From positions 42,326 to 106,325 of the forward strand of contig DASXIN010000158.1 in the NCBI GenBank assembly GCA_036497945.1: a stretch of DNA of 64,000 nt, written 5' to 3'. Under the pieces are notes generated by a model. The model saw only the letters and a list, made by a program, of their open reading frames with translations. It was not told the DNA's origin and ran no database searches. This document shows, in pieces, positions 8,503 to 17,421 of this stretch (positions are counted from its first letter, which is position 1; each line of letters starts with the position of its first letter). This DNA is from RYN-230 sp036497945. GTDB lineage: Bacteria > Actinomycetota > Actinomycetes > Streptosporangiales > Streptosporangiaceae. Position numbers and translations under genes: made by a program.

Positions 8503-9795
8503 ATGGCCCTGACCGGGCGGACGGCACTGGCTGCGCTGACGGGCGCGCTGCTGGTACTGGCGTTCCGTAGCGTGGCGGCGCTGCTGGCGGTGAACGGCCT
8601 GCTGGCCGCGGCCATCGTCGCGGACCTGATGCTGGCGGCCGGCCTGCGGCGGCTGGAGATCACCCGGTCCGGCGACACCCGGGTGCTGCTCGGCGAGACG
8701 GCGACCGTCACCGTCACCGTGCGCAACCCGGGCCGGCGGCCGCTGCGCGCCGCGGTCCGGGCCACCTGGCCGCCCAGCGCGCACGCCGTGCCCGGCCGCG
8801 CCGCGCTGCGCGTCCCGGCGGGCGGGCAGGGCTCAGTCACCAGCACGCTCACCCCGGACCGCCGCGGGGACAAGCTGTCCGCGACCGTCATCGTCCGCTC
8901 GTTCGGGCCGTTCGGGCTGGCCGCCCGGCAGCGACGGCACGCGGTGACCTGGTCCGTGCGGGTGCTGCCGCCGTTCCGCAGCCGGCGGCACCTGGGCGAG
9001 AAGCTGGCCCAGCTGCGCCTGCTCGAGGGGCAGCACCGGTCGATGCTGCGCGGGCCGGGCACCGAGTTCGACTCGCTGCGTGAGTACGTGCTGGGCGACG
9101 ACGTCCGGTCTATCGACTGGCGGGCGGTGGCCCGCCGCGGCGACGTGATGGTCCGCACCTGGCGGCCGGAACGGGACCGCCGGATCCTGGTCGTGCTGGA
9201 CACCGGCCGGACCGCGGCCGGCCGGGTGGCCGGGATCCCGCGGCTGGACGCCTCGATGGACGCGATCCTGCTGCTCACCGCGCTGGCCTCGCGGGCCGGG
9301 GACCAGGTCGACTTGCTCGCGTTCGACCGGCGGCTGCGCGCCCGGGTGCTCGGCGCCCCGCGTTCGTCCGTGCTGGCCTCGGTCACCGCCGCGCTGGCCC
9401 CGCTGGACGCCGAGCTGACCGAGACCGACACCGCAGCGCTGGCCAGCGCAGTGCTCACGGTGGCCCGGCGGCGCTGCCTGGTCGTGCTGCTCACCGACCT
9501 GAACCCGGTGGTGATCGAGGAGGGCATGCTGCCCCGGCTGGGCACGCTGGTGTCCCGGAACCTGATCATGATCGCGGCAGTGGCTGACCCCCGGCTGGCC
9601 GAACTGGCGGCCGCCCGCGGCGACGCGGACCGGGTCTACGGCGCGGCCGCGGCCGAGGCCGCGCTGGCCCAGCGGGAGCGGATTACCGCGCTGCTGCGGC
9701 GGCGGGGCGTGCAGGTGGTGGACGCACCGCCGGACCGGCTGCCCGCCGCGCTGGCCGACGCCTACCTGGAGCTCAAGGCGGGCGGCCGGCTCTGA
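8503..9795 (+). CDS. DUF58 protein, MoxR partner
   Basis: 430 residues, ATG at 8503. Two hydrophobic segments at the N-terminus (about 6-45) precede an Ig-like extracytoplasmic stretch, then the DUF58 core: GTEFDSLREYVLGDDVRSIDW (the family signature) followed by a VWA-like fold (RILVVLDTGRT, then LLTDLNPVV). The metal-site aspartate/threonine pattern is only partly apparent. DUF58 proteins are presumed clients of MoxR ATPases. It ends the plus-strand operon and is convergent with the SpoIIM-family gene, 3 bp away, leaving no room for a conventional terminator. Confidence 0.9.
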   Translation: MALTGRTALAALTGALLVLAFRSVAALLAVNGLLAAAIVADLMLAAGLRRLEITRSGDTRVLLGETATVTVTVRNPGRRPLRAAVRATWPPSAHAVPGRAALRVPAGGQGSVTSTLTPDRRGDKLSATVIVRSFGPFGLAARQRRHAVTWSVRVLPPFRSRRHLGEKLAQLRLLEGQHRSMLRGPGTEFDSLREYVLGDDVRSIDWRAVARRGDVMVRTWRPERDRRILVVLDTGRTAAGRVAGIPRLDASMDAILLLTALASRAGDQVDLLAFDRRLRARVLGAPRSSVLASVTAALAPLDAELTETDTAALASAVLTVARRRCLVVLLTDLNPVVIEEGMLPRLGTLVSRNLIMIAAVADPRLAELAAARGDADRVYGAAAAEAALAQRERITALLRRRGVQVVDAPPDRLPAALADAYLELKAGGRL

Positions 9796-9798
9796 CCG

Positions 9799-10794
9799 TC
9801 AGCCCGCCACCGGCGCGGTATCCGGCGCGTGCGCCATGTCCGCGGTCAGGCCGGCCGCCGCGGCGCGCCTGCCGAGCAGGATGACATAACTGAGGAACGC
9901 CGCCTCGGCCACCGCGCCGATGCCGATCCGGGCCCACGACGGCAGCGGCGAGGGCGTGACGAACGCCTCGATGACCCCGGACACCAGCAGCACGACGATC
10001 AGCCCCAGCGCGATCGTCAGCGCCGAACGCCCCTCCTCGGCCAGGGCCCGTCCGCGCGGCCGCGGACCAGGGTCGATGATGCACCAGCCGAGCCGCAGCC
10101 CGGCCGCCGCGGCCAGGAACACCGCGCTGAGCTCCAGCATCCCGTGCGGCAGAATCAGCGTGGCGAACAGCCCGCCCTTGCCGTGCGCGAACATGAGCCC
10201 GCCCTGGACGCCCACGTTGGCCGCGTTCTCGAACAGCACCAGCAGCGTGGGCAGCCCGAGCAGCACACCGAAGATCAGCGACTCGGCCGCCACCCACACG
10301 TTGTTCGTCCACACCTTGGCCGCGAACGAGGTGGCCGCGTACTGCGAGTAGTAGTGCTGGAACTGGTGGTTCACCAGGTCGCGGACCTCGGCCCGGGGCA
10401 GCAGCGCGGCCTGCACGGCAGGCGTCCGGGCCACCCACCAGCCCAGCAGCAGGCCGACCAGGACGGAACCGCCCGCCGTGGCCGCCCACCACCAGCGCAG
10501 CCGGTAGGCCATCACCGGGAACGACACCACGGCGAACCGGGCCACCACGGACCAGGCCGGCGTGTGCGCGCCGGTCACCGCGGTCCGGGCCTGCGCCACC
10601 CGGCTGGCCAGCCGGGCGACCAGGGCCGGGTCGTGCCCGGCCGAGCGCAGCGTGGACAGGTGGGTGGTGGTCCGCTGATACAGCGTGACCAGTTCGTCCA
10701 CCTCGTCCCCGGTCAGGCTGCGCCGCCGCCGGACCAGGGCGTCGAGCCGGGCCCAGTCGGCCTGGTGCGCAGCCACGTACGCGTCGACGTCCAC
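9799..10794 (-). CDS. SpoIIM-family integral membrane protein
   Basis: 331 residues: a cytoplasmic N-terminal region with MDVDAYVAAHQADWARLDAL, then 6-7 membrane segments. The family signature is visible in FAAKVWTNNVWVAAESLIFG and LPHGMLELSAVFLAAAAGLRLGW. Named after Bacillus stage II sporulation protein M, but in actinobacteria it is widespread outside sporulation and is usually paired with an RDD-domain gene, as here: the divergent RDD gene starts 86 bp away. The biochemical role is unknown; these neighbours are commonly inherited with MoxR/DUF58/DUF4129. ATG start at 10794. Confidence 0.88.
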   Translation of the reverse strand: MDVDAYVAAHQADWARLDALVRRRRSLTGDEVDELVTLYQRTTTHLSTLRSAGHDPALVARLASRVAQARTAVTGAHTPAWSVVARFAVVSFPVMAYRLRWWWAATAGGSVLVGLLLGWWVARTPAVQAALLPRAEVRDLVNHQFQHYYSQYAATSFAAKVWTNNVWVAAESLIFGVLLGLPTLLVLFENAANVGVQGGLMFAHGKGGLFATLILPHGMLELSAVFLAAAAGLRLGWCIIDPGPRPRGRALAEEGRSALTIALGLIVVLLVSGVIEAFVTPSPLPSWARIGIGAVAEAAFLSYVILLGRRAAAAGLTADMAHAPDTAPVAG

Positions 10795-10880
10795 CCCTGG
10801 AGGGTAACGGGGCGGGGACCGGCCCCGCCGGGCTGCCTGCGGCTACCCTGGTGCCGGAATCAACCGGACTGGGGAAATAC

Positions 10881-11828
10881 GTGGCCGAGGTAGTCACCGG
10901 CGAGGCCGTGGTCATCGATGTGCCCTGCGCCCGGTTTCCCACCCGCGCGGTGGCGCTGGCCATCGACCTGATGATCCAGATCGTGCTGCTGCTCTTCCTG
11001 ACCGGGGTGGCCCTCGCGGCCGCGGCCGGCGGTGCGCTCAACCCGGCGGCGCTGGCCGCGCTGGGGCTGGCCGAGTTCGTGCTCATCGTGGTGGGCTACC
11101 CGGCCACCATCGAGACGCTGAGCCGCGGCCGGTCGCTGGGCAAGCTGGCCCTGGGACTGCGGGTGGTCAGCGACGACGGCGGCCCGGAGCGGTTCCGCCA
11201 GGCGCTGATGCGGGCGCTGCTGGCCGTGCTGGAGATCTGGCTGACCCTGGGCTTCCTGGCCCTGGTCACCTCGCTGCTGTCGGCCAACGGCAAGCGGCTC
11301 GGCGACATCTGGGCCGGCACGTTCGTCATCACCGAGCGGATGCCGCAGCCGCGCGGCCCGGCCGCGGCGCTGCCCACGCTGCCGCCCGCGCTGGCCGGCT
11401 GGGCGGCCACGCTGCAGCTGTCCGGGCTGGACGATGGCATGGCGGAAACCGCCCGGCAGTACCTCAGCCGGTACTACACGCTGACCCCGGCGGCCCGCAC
11501 CGAGTTCGGCCAGCGCATCGCGGCCGCAGTGGCCGCCCAGGTCAGCCCGGCTCCGCCGCCCGGCACCACGCCGCCCGACTATCTCAGCGCGGTGCTCGCC
11601 GAGCGGCGCGCGCGGGAGCAGGCCAGGTTCATGGGCCGGGTTACCCTGGGTGACAGCGGCCCAGCGGCGGCCCCGGCCCCCCAGCCGGAGCAGCCCGGGC
11701 CGGAGCAGCTTGGTCCAGACCAGCCCAGCCCGGGCCAGCCCGGACCTGACCAGCCCGGACCTGACCAGCCCGGCGGGCCGCCCGCGCGTCCCGCGGGGCG
11801 CCCAGGAGGATTTCTTCCGCCCAGATGA
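10881..11828 (+). CDS. RDD-domain membrane protein
   Basis: The GTG at 10881 is chosen because GGGGAA lies 5-6 bp upstream and the protein then begins VAEVVTGEAVVIDVPCARFPTRAVALAIDL, the normal RDD opening; an upstream in-frame GTG at 10851 is less likely. The protein has 315 residues. RDD core about 20-160: Arg and two Asp in the first and third helices (PTRAVALAIDLMIQ; GRSLGKLALGLRVVSDDGG; GKRLGDIWAGTFVI), with three membrane segments. The C-terminal 90 residues are proline/glutamine rich with GPDQPGPDQPG repeats. Function unknown; RDD proteins have been proposed as transporters or membrane partners. Divergent from the SpoIIM-family gene. Confidence 0.85.
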   Translation: MAEVVTGEAVVIDVPCARFPTRAVALAIDLMIQIVLLLFLTGVALAAAAGGALNPAALAALGLAEFVLIVVGYPATIETLSRGRSLGKLALGLRVVSDDGGPERFRQALMRALLAVLEIWLTLGFLALVTSLLSANGKRLGDIWAGTFVITERMPQPRGPAAALPTLPPALAGWAATLQLSGLDDGMAETARQYLSRYYTLTPAARTEFGQRIAAAVAAQVSPAPPPGTTPPDYLSAVLAERRAREQARFMGRVTLGDSGPAAAPAPQPEQPGPEQLGPDQPSPGQPGPDQPGPDQPGGPPARPAGRPGGFLPPR

Positions 11829-11866
11829 GCAGATGACCAGCCCAGCCGGATGAGCGGCACATCGGG

Positions 11867-12937
11867 ATGAGCAGCGGGGGAACCGCGACGCGGTGGCGGA
11901 GGATCACGGTCGCGGTCATCGCGGCGGCCGGCCTGGCCGCGATCATCGTCACGAACGAGCACATCCTGCTGAAGTCGCTGCACACGCTGGCCCACCTCAA
12001 CTGGTGGTGGGTGCTGGCCGCGCTGGTGGCCGAGGCGATCTCGCTGACCGCGTTCGGGATCAGCCGGGTCATCCTGCTGCGGGCCGAGGGCGACCAGGCC
12101 GCCACCCTCGGCACGGTGATGTCGATCACCTACGCGGGCAACGCGCTGTCCATGGCCGTCCCGTTCGCCGGCGCCCAGCTGGCCGCGGTCTTCTCCTACA
12201 AGCAGTTCCGCGGCCGCGGCCTCGGTTCGGCCATCACCAGCTGGGCGCTGGCCATCTCGGCCATCGTGTCCTCGGCCGCGCTGGCCCTCGTCCTGGTGGT
12301 CGGGGCGTTCCTCGGCGGCCAGCCCGCCGCGACCGTGGCCGGCCTGGTCGGTGCGGCGGTGTTCCTGATCCCGGGCGTCACCGTGCTGCTCGCGCTGCGC
12401 TACCGGGCCGCGCGGGCCTGGATCCACCGCACGCTGGCCGTGCTGCTCCGGCCGCTGCACCGCCGCTGGGGCAAGTCGTGGATGGACCCGGCTGCCCTGG
12501 AGGAGTTCCTGGACCGGGTGGCCAGCATCAGCCTGCCAGGGACACGATATGCCCAGGTGTTCGCGCTGGCCCTGGTCAACTGGCTGGCCGACTGCGGCTG
12601 CCTGGCCTGCTCGATCCTGGCTACCGGCCAGCCGGTGCCCTGGAATGGGCTGCTCCTGGCCTACGGCGCGGGCGCCGCGGTGGGCAGCTCGGGGCTGTCC
12701 CCGGGCGGGTTCGCGCTGGTCGAGATCGCGCTGACCGCGGCGCTGACCGCGGCCGGGATGACCGCCTCGGCCGCGCTGGCCGCGTCCATCGCCTACCGGC
12801 TGATCAGTTTCTGGCTGATCCTGATCGGCGGCGGCGTCTCGCTCATCGTGCTGGCCCGCCGGGGGGGCGCCCCAGTCGCCGAGGACACGCCCCCACCCCC
12901 ACCCCAGCCCGCCGCCCAGTCCCCCGACCCCCGCTAG
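11867..12937 (+). CDS. UPF0104 / lysylphosphatidylglycerol-synthase TM-region protein
   Basis: 356 residues with about eight membrane segments across the whole length and only short tails (proline-rich C-terminus PPPPPQPAAQSPDPR). The flippase-like region shared with the membrane half of MprF is recognisable: NWWWVLAALVAEAISLTAFG, GNALSMAVPFAGAQLAAVFSYKQF and GSSGLSPGGFALVEIALTAAL. No aminoacyl-transfer domain is attached, so it may be a lipid translocase rather than an LPG synthase. The ATG at 11867 is 38 bp after the RDD stop; a weak CGGG is the only ribosome-site candidate. Same strand as the RDD gene, possibly co-transcribed. It is convergent with the AHCY paralog. Confidence 0.83.
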   Translation: MSSGGTATRWRRITVAVIAAAGLAAIIVTNEHILLKSLHTLAHLNWWWVLAALVAEAISLTAFGISRVILLRAEGDQAATLGTVMSITYAGNALSMAVPFAGAQLAAVFSYKQFRGRGLGSAITSWALAISAIVSSAALALVLVVGAFLGGQPAATVAGLVGAAVFLIPGVTVLLALRYRAARAWIHRTLAVLLRPLHRRWGKSWMDPAALEEFLDRVASISLPGTRYAQVFALALVNWLADCGCLACSILATGQPVPWNGLLLAYGAGAAVGSSGLSPGGFALVEIALTAALTAAGMTASAALAASIAYRLISFWLILIGGGVSLIVLARRGGAPVAEDTPPPPPQPAAQSPDPR

Positions 12938-12963
12938 ATCATCCGCCACCCGGGCGGCACACG

Positions 12964-14244
12964 TCAGGTCTGCTGCCAGGAACTCAGGTACTCCCGCTGG
13001 GCCGGGGTCAGTTCGTCGATGGCGGTGCCCGTGGCGGCCAGCGCGAGCCGGGCCACCTCGTCGTCGATCTCCGGCGGCACCCGGTGCACGCCGGCCAGCA
13101 GCGACTCATGCGACCGGGCCAGCCAGGCCAGCACCAGCGCCTGGCCGGCGAACGCCACATCCATCACCGAGGCCGGGTTGCCCTCCGCGGCGACCAGGTT
13201 GACGATGCGGCCCTCGGCCAGCAGCAGCAGCCGCCGCCCGTCGGCCAGCACGTACTCGTCGGTGTGCGGGCGCACAGCGGCAACGACGCTCACCGCCAGA
13301 TCGGCCAGCGCCCGCACGTCCACCTCGACGTCGAAGTGGCCCGCGTTGGCCAGGATGGCCCCGTCCCGCATGACCGCCAGATGTGAAGCAGCGATCACAT
13401 CCCGGGACCCGGTCGCGGTGATGAACACCTCCCCGAGCGGCGCGGCCGCGCTCATCGGCAGCACCCGGTAGCCCTGCATCATCGCGTCCAGCGCCCGCAC
13501 CGGGTCCACCTCGGTCACGACGACCTGAGCGCCCAGCCCGCGGGCCCGCTGCGCGATACCGCGGCCGCACCAGCCGAACCCGGCCACCACCACGGTCCGG
13601 CCGGCCAGCAGCATGTTGGTCGCCCGCAACAGCCCATCGATGACGGACTGGCCGGTGCCGTGCGTGCTGTCCAGCATCAGCCGGGTACCGGTGGCGTCCG
13701 CCGCCACCGCCGGGAAGGCCAGCGTGCCCTCGGCGGCCATCCGGTGCAGCCGGATCACCCCGGCCGGGGTGGACTCGCAACCGCCCGCCACCTTGCCCAG
13801 CAGGTCGGGCCGCAGCGTGTGCAGCGCCTCCATCAGATCGCCGCCGTCGTCCACCACCAGGTCCGGGCCCGCGTCCAGGGCCCGCTCGATGTGCTCGCCA
13901 TAAAGCGCCAGGTCAGCCCCGGCCCGGGCGTACACCACGGCCGCACCGGACGCCTGCAGCGCGGCCGCGATGTCGTCCTGGGTGGACAGCGGGTTGGAAG
14001 CGGCCAGGAACACCTGGGCGCCGCCCGCCCGCAGCGCACCGACCAGCACCGCGGTCTCGGCCGTGACGTGCAGGCAGGCCGCCACCCGCAGCCCGTCCAG
14101 CGGCCGGCCGGCGGCAAACCGCGCGGTGATGCCGCGCAGCACCGGCATGGACCGTTCCGCCCAGCCGATCCGGGCCAGCCCGGCGCTGGCCAGCCCGGCG
14201 TCCGCGATGTCGCCGGCCGGCCCGCTGCCAGGCTGCTCGGTCAC
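12964..14244 (-). CDS. Divergent adenosylhomocysteinase-like paralog
   Basis: 426 residues, GTG start 31 bp after ahcY, same strand, so likely one operon. It is shaped like the shorter archaeal/thermophile AHCY (no 40-residue insertion near 150-190). Retained: His59, STQD 87-90, DDGGD 132-136, Asp192, the NAD loop GFGWCG 222-227 and His303. Changed relative to the enzyme next door: E156-equivalent is Ser158, the following threonines become Pro160/Ala161, catalytic Lys is Arg188, Asn is Ser193, Cys is Thr197 (Thr also occurs in archaeal forms), and the ligand-binding His near the C-terminus is Asn356. NAD binding looks intact but ordinary SAH hydrolysis is doubtful. It may act on another thioether nucleoside or be regulatory; substrate unknown. 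Confidence 0.8.
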   Translation of the reverse strand: MTEQPGSGPAGDIADAGLASAGLARIGWAERSMPVLRGITARFAAGRPLDGLRVAACLHVTAETAVLVGALRAGGAQVFLAASNPLSTQDDIAAALQASGAAVVYARAGADLALYGEHIERALDAGPDLVVDDGGDLMEALHTLRPDLLGKVAGGCESTPAGVIRLHRMAAEGTLAFPAVAADATGTRLMLDSTHGTGQSVIDGLLRATNMLLAGRTVVVAGFGWCGRGIAQRARGLGAQVVVTEVDPVRALDAMMQGYRVLPMSAAAPLGEVFITATGSRDVIAASHLAVMRDGAILANAGHFDVEVDVRALADLAVSVVAAVRPHTDEYVLADGRRLLLLAEGRIVNLVAAEGNPASVMDVAFAGQALVLAWLARSHESLLAGVHRVPPEIDDEVARLALAATGTAIDELTPAQREYLSSWQQT

Positions 14245-14275
14245 CAGACCACCCGCACCAGCATCAGCACCAGCG

Positions 14276-15739
<1,464 letters not shown>

Positions 15740-15820
15740 GACACTCCTCAGCAGGATCTCGGGGTAGACAGCACGACGCTACGGCACCGCCCGGCCTGCC
15801 CGCAGCACTGCGGCCCCATT

Positions 15821-15845
15821 CTTGACAAGAATTTGTTAGCTTAAC
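15821..15845. promoter_or_regulatory. AT-rich dyads between ahcY and the MerR gene
   Basis: An island of low GC in the 110-bp divergent spacer. It contains CTTGACAAG (15821-15829), ACAA-N4-TTGT (15825-15836) and GTTA-GCT-TAAC (15835-15845). A -10-like TAGCTT at 15837-15842 would start transcription at about 15849, giving a leaderless MerR message. Overlapping dyads beside a MerR-family gene suggest an autoregulatory operator that may also affect ahcY. The exact regulator contact is inference. Confidence 0.5.
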
Positions 15846-15849
15846 GCCC

Positions 15850-16311
15850 ATGCGTATCTCGGCCGCCGCCCAGCAACTCGGTACCTCCCCGCGGATGCTG
15901 CGGTATCGCGAGCTACTCGGCCTGCTGCCGCCGGTCCGCGAGCCCGCGACTCGGTGGCGACCCGCCGGGATCAGGCCGGCCCGTGGCCCGGCGCACCGCC
16001 AGTTCGGCCGCGAGGACCTGGCCGCGGTGGCCCTGGGCCTGGATATCGAGCGGCGGCTGGACATCAGTCCGGCGGAACTGGCGTTCGGCCTGCGGGTGCT
16101 CAGCGATCCGCGGGTCCGGGCCGAGGTGGCTGAACTCGGCCGGCGGATCGGCCGCATCCCGGCCCCGCCCGGCCAGGCGCTGGACTTCGAGAAGGAACGC
16201 GCCCTCCGCCTGCTGAACCTGACCCAGCGCCCGCGGCCCCCGTCGGCCCCCCGGGTCACCCCCGCGCCCGTCAACCCCCCCGGCCGCCCGCCGCACCCCA
16301 CTCCCCCCTGA
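15850..16311 (+). CDS. MerR-family transcriptional regulator, small
   Basis: 153 residues. N-terminal MerR winged helix: RISAAAQQLGTSPRMLRYREL, then GLLPP, and after an 18-residue Arg/Pro-rich insertion in the wing the HRQFGREDLAAVALGLDIERR segment. A helical region to about 125 could be the dimerisation coil. The C-terminus is proline-rich and disordered. No effector-binding Cys cluster (as in metal sensors) and no drug-binding domain is visible. It is transcribed away from ahcY and may regulate itself and/or ahcY through the AT-rich dyads immediately upstream. Effector unknown. The wing insertion is unusual. Confidence 0.75.
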   Translation: MRISAAAQQLGTSPRMLRYRELLGLLPPVREPATRWRPAGIRPARGPAHRQFGREDLAAVALGLDIERRLDISPAELAFGLRVLSDPRVRAEVAELGRRIGRIPAPPGQALDFEKERALRLLNLTQRPRPPSAPRVTPAPVNPPGRPPHPTPP

Positions 16312-16355
16312 GGCCCGCCACACCTCACCACTCCCCCGGCCGCCCGCCGCACCCC
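16277..16355. repeat. 23-bp direct repeat at the MerR gene 3' end
   Basis: The same 23-bp proline-codon sequence (CCCCCGGCCGCC followed by CGCCGCACCCC) occurs at 16277-16299 inside the last codons and at 16333-16355 beyond the stop. A duplication at the gene end would explain the disordered tail and suggests replication slippage. Confidence 0.6.
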
Positions 16356-16387
16356 GCCCCGCCATGTGAGTGAAAGCTGGGTGTGGT

Positions 16388-17326
16388 TCAGCGGCGGGGG
16401 CGGCGGACGGCGCGGATGGCGGGGTCGGTGGCGTCCGCGCGGCCTGGCCGGTAGATGTCGGGTTCCAGGTAGATCATTTCGGCGATCGGCACGGCCTGCC
16501 GGACCCGGCGCTCGGCCGCGTCGATGCCCGCCGCGATCAGGGCGGCGCTGTCCGCGCCGCTGATCGCGATCTTGGCCGCGACGAGCAGGCTTTCCGGACC
16601 CATGTGCAGGGTGCGCAGGTGGATCACGCACTGCACCTCCGGGCCCGCCTCCAGCGCGGTCACGATGGCCCGCTCCGTCTCGGCGCTGGCCGACTCCCCG
16701 ATCAGCAGGCTCTTCATCTCCACGGCCAGCACGGCCGCGACGCAGCCGAGCAGCACACCGATGGCCAGCGAGCCGGCCCCGTCCCACACGCCGTCGCCGG
16801 TGATCACGGTCAGCGCCACCCCGACCGTGGCGAACACCAGGCCGGTCAGCGCCGCGATGTCCTCGAGCAGGATGGCGGGCAGCTCCGGGGACTTGGTGCG
16901 GCGGATGAACGTGGTCCAGCCGTACCGCCCGCGCACCTCGTTGCTCTCGTGCACCGCGGTACGCAGTGAGAAGCTCTCCAGGCCCATCGCGATGAACAGC
17001 ACCACGAACGCCACCACCGGCGAGCTGATGTGCTCCGGGTTGAGGATCTTGTGGATGCCCTCGTACACCGAGAACACGGCGCCCACGGTGAACAGCACCA
17101 CCGCGACCACGAACGCGTAGAAGTACCGCTCCCGGCCGAACCCGAACGGGTGCTCCTCGGTCTCCGCGCGCTGCGCCCGGCTACGCCCGAGCAGCAGCAG
17201 CGCCTGGTTGCCGCTGTCGGCCAGCGAGTGCACCGACTCGGCCAGCAGGGAAGCCGAGCCGGTGATGACGAACGCGACCAGCTTGACGACCGCGATGCCC
17301 AGGTTCGCGCCCAGCGCGGCCAGCAC
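16388..17326 (-). CDS. Cation diffusion facilitator (CDF) transporter
   Basis: Metal/proton antiporter of the CDF family (Zn/Fe/Mn-type substrates; the specific metal cannot be read). Typical elements: LAESVHSLADSGNQALLLLG (metal-site His/Asp in TM2), HPFGFGRERYFYAF, six membrane segments, and a C-terminal cytoplasmic domain. Start is uncertain. The first in-frame ATG/GTG after the upstream stop is GTG at 17326 (312 residues), but it begins inside TM1. The sequence from 17413, reading ATC AGT AAC CAC, would encode SNHSEAAPDQ, a more natural N-terminus with a non-standard ATC first codon. The gene follows the SIS isomerase at a distance under 100 bp. Confidence 0.82.
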   Translation of the reverse strand: MLAALGANLGIAVVKLVAFVITGSASLLAESVHSLADSGNQALLLLGRSRAQRAETEEHPFGFGRERYFYAFVVAVVLFTVGAVFSVYEGIHKILNPEHISSPVVAFVVLFIAMGLESFSLRTAVHESNEVRGRYGWTTFIRRTKSPELPAILLEDIAALTGLVFATVGVALTVITGDGVWDGAGSLAIGVLLGCVAAVLAVEMKSLLIGESASAETERAIVTALEAGPEVQCVIHLRTLHMGPESLLVAAKIAISGADSAALIAAGIDAAERRVRQAVPIAEMIYLEPDIYRPGRADATDPAIRAVRRPRR

Positions 17327-17421
17327 CGCGCGCAGCCCGACACCGCGGGATTTCCCGTCCTGCTCCGCCCCGGTGGCCTGCGCGGCCTGGTCCGGGGCAG
17401 CCTCGCTGTGGTTACTGATAG

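Noticed and set aside
7086..9569. 827-codon open frame on the minus strand
   Set aside because: Antisense shadow of the MoxR and DUF58 genes caused by GC-rich codon bias; no family features.
12855..12875. GGGGGGGCGCCCC run as another hairpin-element copy
   Set aside because: Lacks the CCCCCCGG arm and the conserved tail; a chance G/C run in proline/glycine codons.
15740..15820. Possible SAH riboswitch in the ahcY leader
   Set aside because: The short GC-rich leader does not show the conserved core of the known SAH riboswitch.
15822..15827. TTGACA as the -35 of the MerR promoter
   Set aside because: Spacing to the TAGCTT hexamer is only 9 bp; it is better read as part of a CTTGACAAG dyad.
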